Shown here one piece after another: positions 1 through 6,376 of a stretch of 6,376 bases of DNA (positions within the stretch are counted from its first letter, which is position 1; each line of letters starts with the position of its first letter). The position numbers and the translations under genes are program-made. Where the stretch lies: NCBI GenBank assembly GCA_026989475.1, contig JALSJG010000014.1:1-6376 (forward strand), written 5' to 3'. The stretch is from Thermaceae bacterium. Lineage in GTDB: Bacteria > Deinococcota > Deinococci > Deinococcales > Marinithermaceae. The notes beneath the pieces were generated by a model. It was not told the origin of the DNA and ran no database searches. It saw only the letters and a program-made list of their open reading frames with translations.

Positions 1-368
1 CGCTCGAGGAAGCGGCGCTTTTGATGGAGGAGTACAAGGTGGGGGGTCTGCCGGTCCTCGAGGGCGACCGCCTGGTCGGAATCATCACGATCACCGACGT
101 GCTGCGGGCGTTCATCGAGGTGATGGGCATGAAGGAGGGCGGGGTACGGATCTCCTTCGACGTGCCCGACCGCCCGGGAGCGCTCGCACAAGCCGCCCAG
201 GCGGTGCCGCCGGCCAACATCGTCTCGGTGGCGACCGCCGGCAAGCACGATGGAATGCGCCGGATCGTGATGCGGGTGACCGGCGAGGACGCCGAGGGCG
301 TGCCCGGGCGGCTTAAGGCCGCAGGCGAGATCGTGGTCGACGTGCGCAAAACCGAGCCGCGGGTCTAG
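1..368 (+). CDS. CBS-ACT domain protein, AcuB-like (5' end missing)
   Basis: This is the 3' part of a gene that begins before the window; the open frame is already running at base 3, and 121 residues are visible up to the TAG at 366-368. The first ~45 visible residues are the end of a CBS domain: the pattern YKVGGLPVLEGDRLVGIIT followed by TDVLRAF is the classic second half of such a repeat. A linker with GMKEGG leads to an ACT domain with strand RISFDVPDRPGAL, then NIVSVATAGK and a last strand RRIVMRV. CBS followed by ACT is the architecture of AcuB-like proteins. In that family CBS pairs usually bind adenine nucleotides and ACT domains small ligands such as amino acids, so a soluble cytoplasmic sensor is likely; the target is unknown. 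An in-frame ATG at 21 lies inside the CBS fold and is not a credible start. The lipoprotein gene follows after 5 bases. Confidence 0.85.
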   Translation, partial: LEEAALLMEEYKVGGLPVLEGDRLVGIITITDVLRAFIEVMGMKEGGVRISFDVPDRPGALAQAAQAVPPANIVSVATAGKHDGMRRIVMRVTGEDAEGVPGRLKAAGEIVVDVRKTEPRV

Positions 369-373
369 GCACG

Positions 374-1384
374 ATGCGCTGGCTTCGGCTTTTGCTCCTC
401 TTCGTGCTCGCGGGGTGCGCGCCTCGCCTTTCGGGCGTGGATCCAAACCGGATTCCCGCTCCCGACACCTGGGATCCCCAGCCCGCCCCGATCGAGTGGT
501 GGTACGTTTCGGCCTACCTGCCCGAGGCCGGACTCGCCTTCCACTGGGCCTTCTTTAAGGCCTACCCCCCCGAAGGCATGAAGCTCTTTGGCCTTCCCGC
601 CCGCGCGGTCTACCCTTACCCCATGCACGCCGCCCACCTGGCCGTGACCGATTTGCGGACCGGGCGCTTTCGCTTCATGGAGCGGGACGACTTTCGCCGG
701 CCCGATGCCCGGGTGCGGGTGGCGGGGGACCCCCTTCGTCTTGCCTTTGACGACTGGCGGCTCGAGCAAAGGGGCGACGCTTTCCGCCTGGTGGCCGGGC
801 CCCTGGATCTTTGGCTCGTGCCCCTGAAGCCCCCCGTGGTGCATCCGCCGGGGTACTCCGGCACCGCCGAGACCGGCCGGATGTACTACGTCTCCTACAC
901 CCGGCTCGCGCTTTACGGCGAGGTGGCGGGTCGGCGGGTACGGGGGTTCGCCTGGATGGACCACCAGTGGGGGGAGCAGCTCGCCGGCCGCCGGGTGGGG
1001 TGGGACTGGTTCGGCCTCCATCTCTCCGACGGGAGCGAGCTGATGCTCTACCGCGTTCGCGATGCGAAGGGTCGGGTCCAGGCGATCCACGCCTCGGTGG
1101 TCCACCCCTCGGGGCGGGTGGAGAAGCTCGGTCCCGTCGCGATGACGCCGAAGGCCTACTGGCGTTCCCCGGTGAGCGGCTACCGCTACGCGGTGGCCTG
1201 GGAGGTGGCGGCGCCCGGCCTTCGCCTCTCGCTAAAGCCCCTGCGTCTTTCCCAGGAGCTCCGGACCACCACCACCCGGGTCGCCTACTGGGAGGGGCCG
1301 GTGGAGGGCCGGGGCCAGCGGGCGGGGCACGCCGTACGCGCCTTCGGGATGGGCGAGTTCATCGGCGGCCCCTGGCCCCGCTAG
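374..1384 (+). CDS. Lipoprotein of the AttH/CrtC lipocalin-like family
   Basis: A 336-residue protein that begins with a lipoprotein signal peptide: basic MRWLR, a hydrophobic stretch LLLLFVLAG, and the lipobox LAGC with the lipidated cysteine at residue 15. Residue +2 is Ala, so nothing suggests inner-membrane retention. The mature part matches the AttH / hydroxyneurosporene-synthase-like family, whose members carry two lipocalin-like barrels: EWWY at 41-44 in the first barrel, the WMDHQWG signature at 194-200 at the domain junction, and YWEGPVEG in the second barrel. The length fits the family (about 330-380). The terminal motif usually written GYxExTGY is changed here to GMGEFIGG (325-332), keeping only the Gly and Glu pattern. 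Carotenoid 1,2-hydratase (CrtC) is a named relative, but most lipoprotein members have no known substrate, and I do not assign one. The signal peptide fixes the ATG at 374; there is no clear ribosome binding site, and the 5-base gap after the CBS-ACT gene suggests co-transcription or translational coupling. Confidence 0.85.
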   Translation: MRWLRLLLLFVLAGCAPRLSGVDPNRIPAPDTWDPQPAPIEWWYVSAYLPEAGLAFHWAFFKAYPPEGMKLFGLPARAVYPYPMHAAHLAVTDLRTGRFRFMERDDFRRPDARVRVAGDPLRLAFDDWRLEQRGDAFRLVAGPLDLWLVPLKPPVVHPPGYSGTAETGRMYYVSYTRLALYGEVAGRRVRGFAWMDHQWGEQLAGRRVGWDWFGLHLSDGSELMLYRVRDAKGRVQAIHASVVHPSGRVEKLGPVAMTPKAYWRSPVSGYRYAVAWEVAAPGLRLSLKPLRLSQELRTTTTRVAYWEGPVEGRGQRAGHAVRAFGMGEFIGGPWPR

Positions 1385-2778
1385 AGCCCGAGGTGGGCCC
1401 GGGCGGCCTTTAAGATCCTGGCCACCGCTTCCTCGCTTTCGGCCTCGGCGTAGATCCGGAGTACGGGCTCGGTCCCCGAGGGGCGGAAGAGCACCCAGGC
1501 GTCCTCGCCCAGGTGCCACTTCACCCCGTCCAGGGTCTCGACCTCGGTGACCGCGCGGCCGGCCAGGGGGACGGGGTCCTTGGCCCGCTCCATGGCCTGT
1601 GCCTTGGCCTGGTTCGAGGCGAGGTGCAGGTCGAGCCGGTCGAAGGCGTGCTTGAAGCCCACCTCGGCCTCGATCTCGGCGAACTGCTCGGCGAGCGGCT
1701 TCCCGGTCCGCACCACCGACTCGAGCAGAAGCAAGGCGTTTAGGATCCCGTCCCGCTCGGGGATATGGCCGGCGACCCCGATGCCGCCGGACTCCTCCCC
1801 GCCGATCAGGACGTTGCCCTTTAGGAACTCGTCGGTGATGTACTTAAACCCGATCGGGGTGGTGACCACCTCGAGCCCGAGCTTTTTTGCCAGAAGGTCG
1901 ATGACCTTGGAGACCGAGAAGGTCTTCACCACCCGCCCGCGGTAGCCCTTCTCGTAGAGATGCTTTAGCAGCACCGCGAAGATCTGGTGGCTATTGAAGT
2001 ACCGCCCGCCGGCGAGGACCGCCCCGATCCGGTCGGCGTCGCCGTCGGTGACGGCGGCGAAGGTGGGGTCTTCCTCGTTCTTCATGAGCGCAACGAGGGG
2101 GGTGAGGTTCTTGGGGATGGGTTCGGGGTTCACCCCGTAAAAGAGCGGGTGGGGGACGGCGTGGAGGTCGCGGACCTCGAGGGAAAGCTGGGCGTAGGCG
2201 GCAAAACCCGAGACCCAGCCGCCGCCGGCCCCGCCCATGGCGTCGTGGTAGAGCACCCCCTTGTAGCTTCGGAGGAGCTCGAGGTCGAGCATCTCCGCGA
2301 GCTTGCCGAAGTAGGGCTTTTTCACGTCGAAGCGCTCGAGCGCGTGGGTGTCCTCCTCGAAGGCCGCCGGGGGGCGGGCGTCGAGCCGGGCTTCCACCTC
2401 GGCGACGATCTGGGGGGTGGCCGAGCCGCCGTAGGGGCCTTTCAGCTTGAAGCCGTTGTATTCCGGCGGGTTGTGGCTCGCGGTGATCATCGCCCCGCCG
2501 CCGGCGCCGTAGTGCACCACGGCGAAGCTCGTCACCGGGGTGGGAACGAGCCTTTTCGCGACCCGCGCGACGAGGCCGTTCGCCGCCAGCACCCGGCCGG
2601 TCTCGAGGGCGAAGCGCTCGGAGAGGAAGCGGGCGTCGAAGCCCACCACCACCTCCCGGGTCCCCTGCTCCTTCAGGTAGTCGGCGTAGGCCTGGGCTAC
2701 CCGGCGGAGGTTTTGGAAGGTGTAGTCCTCGGCGATCACGCCGCGCCAGCCGTCGGTGCCGAAACGGATCGGGTCCAT
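1381..2778 (-). CDS. Phosphoglucomutase/phosphomannomutase
   Basis: A complete 465-residue alpha-D-phosphohexomutase that interconverts sugar 1-phosphates and 6-phosphates (glucose, possibly also mannose) in the cytoplasm, feeding nucleotide-sugar, polysaccharide or trehalose/glycogen pathways. All four catalytic loops are visible: the N-terminal FGTDGWRG (6-13); the phosphoserine loop TASHNPPEYNGFK with catalytic Ser101; the metal-binding loop DGDADR (245-250); the sugar-specificity loop GGEESGG (326-332); and the phosphate-binding loop RPSGTEP (432-438) in domain IV. Length and domain order are normal. TASHNPPEYNG and GEESGG fit phosphoglucomutase-type enzymes better than phosphoglucosamine mutase (GlmM), but the preferred substrate cannot be read from sequence, so no symbol is given. 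The start ATG (complement of 2776-2778) puts FGTDG at the usual position. A GGAGG ends one base before the ATG, too close for ordinary use; a TAATAT box suggests a leaderless start. Its stop overlaps that of the convergent lipoprotein gene. Confidence 0.95.
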   Translation of the reverse strand: MDPIRFGTDGWRGVIAEDYTFQNLRRVAQAYADYLKEQGTREVVVGFDARFLSERFALETGRVLAANGLVARVAKRLVPTPVTSFAVVHYGAGGGAMITASHNPPEYNGFKLKGPYGGSATPQIVAEVEARLDARPPAAFEEDTHALERFDVKKPYFGKLAEMLDLELLRSYKGVLYHDAMGGAGGGWVSGFAAYAQLSLEVRDLHAVPHPLFYGVNPEPIPKNLTPLVALMKNEEDPTFAAVTDGDADRIGAVLAGGRYFNSHQIFAVLLKHLYEKGYRGRVVKTFSVSKVIDLLAKKLGLEVVTTPIGFKYITDEFLKGNVLIGGEESGGIGVAGHIPERDGILNALLLLESVVRTGKPLAEQFAEIEAEVGFKHAFDRLDLHLASNQAKAQAMERAKDPVPLAGRAVTEVETLDGVKWHLGEDAWVLFRPSGTEPVLRIYAEAESEEAVARILKAARAHLGL

Positions 2779-2784
2779 GCCTCC

Positions 2785-2790
2785 ATATTA
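2785..2790 (-). promoter_or_regulatory. Putative -10 box (TAATAT) of the phosphohexomutase gene
   Basis: Read on the minus strand, TAATAT lies 6 bases before the ATG of the mutase gene. It fits the TANNNT pattern that directly precedes leaderless genes in Deinococcota, where transcription begins at the A of the start codon. No convincing TTGACA-like -35 box is visible 16-18 bases further upstream. It is also the most AT-rich spot in the neighbourhood. The assignment is inference from pattern and position. Confidence 0.45.
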
Positions 2791-2797
2791 GGCGGGG

Positions 2798-2803
2798 TAT
2801 CGT
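2798..2803 (+). promoter_or_regulatory. Possible -10 box (TATCGT) in front of bshC
   Basis: TATCGT fits TANNNT and ends 7 bases before the GTG at 2811, the second possible start of bshC. That spacing would suit a leaderless transcript starting at 2811 and would make the GTG at 2802 part of the promoter rather than a start codon. The motif is short and degenerate, no -35 box is apparent, and a match could be chance. Confidence 0.25.
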
Positions 2804-4298
2804 GAGGGGCGTGGCGGACTGGGGGGAGGCGCTTTCCGGCTGGCTACCCTTGGGCGAGGGCGCGCTTTGGGCGCGGGAGGCCGCCCCTAGGGACCCCAAG
2901 CCCGAGACCGCGGCGGCGCTAGCTACCTACCTCGCCCGGCTCGGGGCGCCCGAAGCGGCGCTTCGCGCGGCGCGGAGGCTTGGCGAGGAAGGGGCCCGGG
3001 CCCGGGTGGCGGGGCAACAGGCGGGGCTCTTCCTCGGTCCTGCACTCGTCTTCTATAAGGTCCGGGACCTGCTCGCGGGTCCCGGAACGCCGGTCTTCTG
3101 GGTGGCGAGCCAGGACCACGACGTGGCCGAGGTGCGTTTTGCCTTCTGGATCCACGGGGAACGGCTTTTGCGCTTTTCCCTCCCGCTGCCGGAAGGGCCG
3201 CCGGTGGGGCGGATCCCCTTCGGTCCCTACGAGGAAGCGATCGCCCGGGCGCTTCTTGCCCTCGCCCCCGAGCCCGCCCGGGCCCGGGAGTTCCTCGACG
3301 CGCTCGGCGGTGCAACGAGTTTTTCCGAGGCGTTTGCCCGGGGACTCCTTTACTTTTTTGGCGAGCGGGGCCTCGTCCCCTTCGACCCCCTGGCGCCCGA
3401 GCTTGCGCCCCTTTTTCGCGAGGGGCTAAAGGCGGAGATCGAGGACCCGCGGGCCTCGGTCGAGGCGCTCGAGGAGGGGCGCCGGGCGCTCAAGGCGCGG
3501 GGACTCAGGCCGGTGCTGGGGACCCCGAAGGGGGCGACGCTGCTTTTCCTCGAGGGCGAGGACGGGGTACGCCGGCGGCTCTTCTTCGAGTCCGGGCGGT
3601 TTACGGACGGCGTCAAGACCTACACCCGGGAAGACCTCCTCGCCCTGCTCGATTCCGAGCCCGGGCGGCTCACCCCCGCGGCGGCGCTCCGGCCGGTGCT
3701 CCAGGACCGGGTGTTGCCCACCGCCGGGTTTTGGGTGGGCCCTGGGGAGCTCGCCTACGTCGCCGAGCTGCCCCCGCTCTACCGCCGCCACGGCCTCGAG
3801 CCCCCGGCGGTGCTCCCCAGGACCCGGGCGCTCGTGCTCGAACCCCCGGTGCGCCGGCTGCTTGAGCGCTATGAGCTCGAGCCCTGGGCCTTCGCCGAAG
3901 CCCCCGAGGCCGCCTTTCGGGAGGCGCTCGCCCGCGCGGCCCTGGCCTCGGGGCGGGTGGCCCGGGCGGTGCTCGAGGGTGAGGCGGCCTTCGAAGAGGC
4001 GGCGCGGGCCCTCGCCGAGCTCGACCCCACCCTGGAGCCTGCCCTCGCTCGGGTCCGGGGCCGGCTCCGGGCGGAGGTGGCGCGTTTTGCCGGGAAGGTG
4101 GCCCGGGCCCGGATGCGGCGGGACGCGGTCCTCCGCCGGCAGTTCGAGAGGCTCAGCCTCCACCTTCGGCCCGGCGGCCGGCTCCAGGAGTTCACCTTGC
4201 CCTACCTCTACTTCATCCTCCGCTACGGGGAGGAGGCCTTGGATGCGCTCTTCGCCCTGCCCCCGGGCGACCGGCGGGTGATCCCCCTCGACGGGTAA
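2802..4298 (+). CDS. bshC: Bacillithiol biosynthesis cysteine-adding enzyme BshC
   Basis: A 498-residue protein of the BshC family, close to the usual 500-540. BshC is the putative enzyme that adds cysteine to glucosaminyl-malate, the last step of bacillithiol synthesis after BshA and BshB, in the cytoplasm. Family blocks are in order: GQQAGLFLGP (71-80) in the Rossmann-like nucleotide-binding core; PVFWVASQDHD (97-107), where many Firmicute members read GEDHD; RPVLQD (297-302); GPGELAYVAELP (313-324), followed by a Pro-Arg block near 339-340; a long Ala/Arg/Glu-rich helical region (about 365-450) matching the C-terminal coiled coil used for dimerisation; and the closing RLQEFTLPYLYFILRYG (460-476). 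The start is uncertain: GTG at 2802 has a poor GGCGGGG ribosome site, while GTG at 2811 (495 residues) suits a leaderless start. It is divergent from the mutase gene, and the helicase gene follows after 11 bases. bshA and bshB are not in the window. Confidence 0.93.
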   Translation: MRGVADWGEALSGWLPLGEGALWAREAAPRDPKPETAAALATYLARLGAPEAALRAARRLGEEGARARVAGQQAGLFLGPALVFYKVRDLLAGPGTPVFWVASQDHDVAEVRFAFWIHGERLLRFSLPLPEGPPVGRIPFGPYEEAIARALLALAPEPARAREFLDALGGATSFSEAFARGLLYFFGERGLVPFDPLAPELAPLFREGLKAEIEDPRASVEALEEGRRALKARGLRPVLGTPKGATLLFLEGEDGVRRRLFFESGRFTDGVKTYTREDLLALLDSEPGRLTPAAALRPVLQDRVLPTAGFWVGPGELAYVAELPPLYRRHGLEPPAVLPRTRALVLEPPVRRLLERYELEPWAFAEAPEAAFREALARAALASGRVARAVLEGEAAFEEAARALAELDPTLEPALARVRGRLRAEVARFAGKVARARMRRDAVLRRQFERLSLHLRPGGRLQEFTLPYLYFILRYGEEALDALFALPPGDRRVIPLDG

Positions 4299-4301
4299 AC
4301 T
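4296..4301 (+). promoter_or_regulatory. Possible -10 box (TAAACT) in front of uvrD
   Basis: TAAACT fits TANNNT, overlaps the TAA stop of bshC, and ends 8 bases before the ATG of the helicase gene. It could drive a leaderless uvrD transcript independent of bshC. No -35 box is seen upstream, and half of the motif is simply the stop codon, so chance is a real alternative. Confidence 0.25.
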
Positions 4302-4309
4302 GGCCCCGC

Positions 4310-6376
4310 ATGGACGCCCTGCTCGACCCCCTGAACGACGAACAGCGCGCGGTGGTACTGCACGAGGGCGGCCCGGCGCTGGTGGTGGCCGGCGCCGGCT
4401 CCGGGAAGACCCGCACGGTGGTCCACCGGATCGGCTACCTGATCGCCCGGCGCGGGGTGCACCCGGGGGAGATCCTGGCGGTGACCTTCACCAACAAGGC
4501 CGCCGATGAGCTGAAGACGCGGCTTTCCGGCTTGGTCGGCCGGGCCGCCGGCGACCTTTGGACCGCCACCTTCCACTCGGCGGCCCTCCGGGTGCTCAGG
4601 GTCTACGGCGAGCGGATCGGGCTTTCGCCGGGGTTTCCCGTCTACGACGAGGACGACCAGCTCCAGGTCATCAAGGAGGTGCTGGCCGCGCTCGGCGTCG
4701 AGGCCCGGCCGGCGGCGGTGCGGGGTTGGATCGACCGGGTCAAGTCGCGCTCGGCGGGGGAGGGGTTTGAGGGGGCCCTCGCCGAGCTTCCCGACTGGGT
4801 GGCGGGGATCGGGCCCGAGGCCTTCGCCGAGGTCTTTGCCGCTTACCAGGCGCGGATGCGGGCGCTCGGGGCGGTGGATTTCTCCGATCTTCTGCTGCGC
4901 GCCCTCGAGCTCTTCGAGGCCCACCCCGAGGTGCTCGCGCGGGTGCGGGCCCGGGCCCGGTTCGTCCACGTGGACGAGTACCAGGACACGAACCCCGCCC
5001 AGTTCCGCTTCGTCAAGCTGCTTTGGGGCGAGGGCTCGGAGCTCGTGGTGGTGGGGGACCCCGACCAGTCGATCTACGGATTTCGTAGCGCCGATCTTGA
5101 GAACATCCTCCGTTTCCCCGAGGACTTCCCCGGGGCCACGGTCTACAAGCTCGAGACCAACTACCGCTCCACCGAGGCGATTCTCCGGGTGGCGAACGCG
5201 GTAATCGCAAAAAACCAGGCCCGGATCGAGAAGGTGCTCCGGCCGGTGAAGGCGGGGGGCGAGCCCGTCCTCCGCTACACCGCCTACGATCACCGCGACG
5301 AGGCCGCCTTCGTGGCCCGGGAGGCCCGGCGCCTGCTCGAGCGCTACCGTCCCGACGAGATCGCCGTGCTCTACCGCACCAACGCCCAGTCGCGGGTGCT
5401 CGAGGAGGCGTTTCGCCGGGAGGGGGTGGCCCACCGGGTGGTGGGGGGCACCGCGTTCTTCGCCCGGCGCGAGGTCAAGGACCTCCTCGCCTACGCCCGG
5501 GCGGCGGTCCTACCCGGGGACGAGGTCGCCCTTTTCCGGATTCTGAACACCCCGCCCCGGGGGATCGGGGCGAAGAGCGTCGAGCGCCTCAAGGCGCTTG
5601 CCGAGCGGGAGGGGATCGGGTTTTTCGCCGCCCTTCGGCGGGCCGGCTCGGTGCTCTCCCCCCGGCAGGCGGAGGCGGTGCGAAGCTTTCTCGACCTGCT
5701 CGAGGGCCTCACCGAGCGGGCGGCTTCCCTGGGCCCCCGGGCCTTCTTCGAGGAGGTCATCGCCGCCACCGACTACCGCGCCTACCTGCTCGCCGAGCCC
5801 GGGGGCGAGGAGCGGCTTGAAAACGTGGAGGAGCTCCTCCGGGCCGCCGGCGAGTGGGAGGAGGCGGGGGGCGGTGCCCTCGCCGAGTTCCTCGACGAGG
5901 TGGCGCTTTATGCCCGGGCCGAGGAGCCCGGCAACGAGGCCGAGGGCGCGGTCCGGCTGATGACGCTCCACAACGCCAAGGGGCTTGAGTTCAAGGCGGT
6001 CTTCCTGGTGGGGGTGGAGGAGGGGCTCCTTCCCCACCGCTCGAGCACGAGCGCCTTCGAGCTCGAGGAGGAAAGAAGGCTTTTCTACGTGGGCATCACC
6101 CGGGCGATGGAGCGGCTCTACCTTACCCACGCCAGCGAGCGCGAGCTCTACGGCAAACGCGAGCGGGTGGAGCCGAGCCGCTTCCTGGAGGAGATCCCCG
6201 AAGACCTCCTCCGCCCGGTCTCGGCCTACGGCGAGGTGCGCCCGGCCCCCGCGGCGACGCCCAAAGCCCCGGAGCCCGGGAGCTTCAAGGGGGGCGAGCG
6301 GGTCCGCCACCCCCGGTTCGGGCTCGGAACCGTTGTGGCGGTGAGGGGCGAGGGGGCCCGGGCCGAGGTCACGGTG
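4310..6376 (+). CDS. uvrD: UvrD/PcrA-family ATP-dependent DNA helicase (3' end cut off)
   Basis: The frame is open from the ATG at 4310 to the window edge, giving 689 residues without a stop; family members are about 700-730 long, so little is missing. This superfamily 1A 3'-5' helicase unwinds DNA in nucleotide-excision and mismatch repair, removes RecA, and can act on stalled RNA polymerase. All motifs are intact: Q motif LNDEQ (8-12); Walker A GAGSGKT (28-34, Lys33); motif Ia VTFTNKAADEL (58-68); Walker B VDEYQDTN (221-228); motif III GDPDQSIYGFR (249-259); motif IV region VLYRTNAQSR (353-362); motif V LMTLHNAKGLEF (550-561); and motif VI EERRLFYVGITRA (587-599). After a Pro/Ala-rich linker, GERVRHPRFGLGTVV (662-676) is the start of the Tudor-like C-terminal domain that contacts RNA polymerase in PcrA. 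The motif set excludes RecB/AddA and Rep-like truncations. No clear Shine-Dalgarno precedes the ATG; the 11-base gap after bshC points to a shared transcript or a leaderless start. Confidence 0.96.
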   Translation, partial: MDALLDPLNDEQRAVVLHEGGPALVVAGAGSGKTRTVVHRIGYLIARRGVHPGEILAVTFTNKAADELKTRLSGLVGRAAGDLWTATFHSAALRVLRVYGERIGLSPGFPVYDEDDQLQVIKEVLAALGVEARPAAVRGWIDRVKSRSAGEGFEGALAELPDWVAGIGPEAFAEVFAAYQARMRALGAVDFSDLLLRALELFEAHPEVLARVRARARFVHVDEYQDTNPAQFRFVKLLWGEGSELVVVGDPDQSIYGFRSADLENILRFPEDFPGATVYKLETNYRSTEAILRVANAVIAKNQARIEKVLRPVKAGGEPVLRYTAYDHRDEAAFVAREARRLLERYRPDEIAVLYRTNAQSRVLEEAFRREGVAHRVVGGTAFFARREVKDLLAYARAAVLPGDEVALFRILNTPPRGIGAKSVERLKALAEREGIGFFAALRRAGSVLSPRQAEAVRSFLDLLEGLTERAASLGPRAFFEEVIAATDYRAYLLAEPGGEERLENVEELLRAAGEWEEAGGGALAEFLDEVALYARAEEPGNEAEGAVRLMTLHNAKGLEFKAVFLVGVEEGLLPHRSSTSAFELEEERRLFYVGITRAMERLYLTHASERELYGKRERVEPSRFLEEIPEDLLRPVSAYGEVRPAPAATPKAPEPGSFKGGERVRHPRFGLGTVVAVRGEGARAEVTV

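Noticed and set aside
1360..1410. Possible intrinsic terminator at the convergent junction
   Set aside because: Only a 4-base-pair stem (GCCC/GGGC) with no following T-run could be drawn on either strand; this is expected by chance at this base composition.
811..1413. A 200-codon plus-strand frame inside the lipoprotein gene
   Set aside because: It is a shifted frame of the AttH-like gene, rich in Arg, Gly and Pro. The true frame keeps the family motifs continuously to its stop, so there is no frameshift to explain.
1381..2778. Reading the phosphohexomutase as GlmM, which would tie it to bacillithiol synthesis through UDP-GlcNAc
   Set aside because: GlmM proteins normally carry an SASHNP-type active-site loop and a FGTDGIRG start. 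Here the loops are TASHNPPEYNG and FGTDGWRG with GEESGG, the phosphoglucomutase-like pattern.
1987..2805. A 272-codon plus-strand frame and a 302-codon minus-strand frame over the mutase gene
   Set aside because: Both are shadows of the phosphohexomutase gene; their translations are low-complexity (Arg/Pro- or Gly/Val/His-rich) and carry no family motif.
2990..3010. Repeated GGGCCC/CCCGGG palindromes, also near 3275 and 4945
   Set aside because: They encode Ala-Arg stretches in GC-rich codons and show no regular spacing, so they look like codon use rather than a regulatory or repeat element.
4223..5434. A 403-codon open frame on the minus strand opposite the helicase
   Set aside because: It lies antisense to an intact UvrD/PcrA gene with every motif present. 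Its translation is rich in Pro, Gly, His and Arg with no recognisable domain, as expected from the complement of GC-rich codons.

Overview
The window is GC-rich (roughly 70 % by eye), densely packed bacterial DNA with five protein genes and almost no non-coding sequence. Its proteins look like those of the Thermaceae (Thermus, Meiothermus, Oceanithermus, Marinithermus) in the phylum Deinococcota. The reasons are a bacillithiol-type BshC, a UvrD/PcrA helicase with typical motifs, strong preference for G/C-ending codons, Arg/Glu/Leu/Ala-rich proteins, and TANNNT boxes sitting directly in front of start codons, as known for leaderless genes in Deinococcota. The lineage is inferred from protein character, not from a search.

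Layout. (1) 1-368, plus: the 3' end of an AcuB-like CBS-ACT protein. (2) 374-1384, plus: a secreted lipoprotein of the AttH/CrtC lipocalin-like family, 5 bases after gene 1. (3) 1381-2778, minus: a complete phosphoglucomutase/phosphomannomutase, convergent with gene 2; the two stop codons share one CTAG palindrome. (4) 2802-4298, plus: bshC, the putative cysteine-adding enzyme of bacillithiol synthesis, divergent from gene 3 across 23 bases. (5) 4310-6376, plus: a UvrD/PcrA DNA helicase running off the right edge, probably lacking only its last few residues; it starts 11 bases after bshC and probably shares its transcript.

Functionally this is a housekeeping neighbourhood: a nucleotide-sensing regulator, an envelope lipoprotein of unknown role, sugar-phosphate metabolism, low-molecular-weight thiol synthesis and DNA repair. 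Only bshC-uvrD and acuB-like-lipoprotein are placed like operon partners. No RNA gene, mobile element, CRISPR array, long repeat or convincing terminator was seen, and no gap exceeds 25 bases. I found no evidence of a new multi-gene system. The points most worth checking are the AttH lipoprotein with a divergent C-terminal motif, the back-to-back putative leaderless promoters between genes 3 and 4, the shared CTAG stop, and the strong excess of the hexamer CTCGAG.
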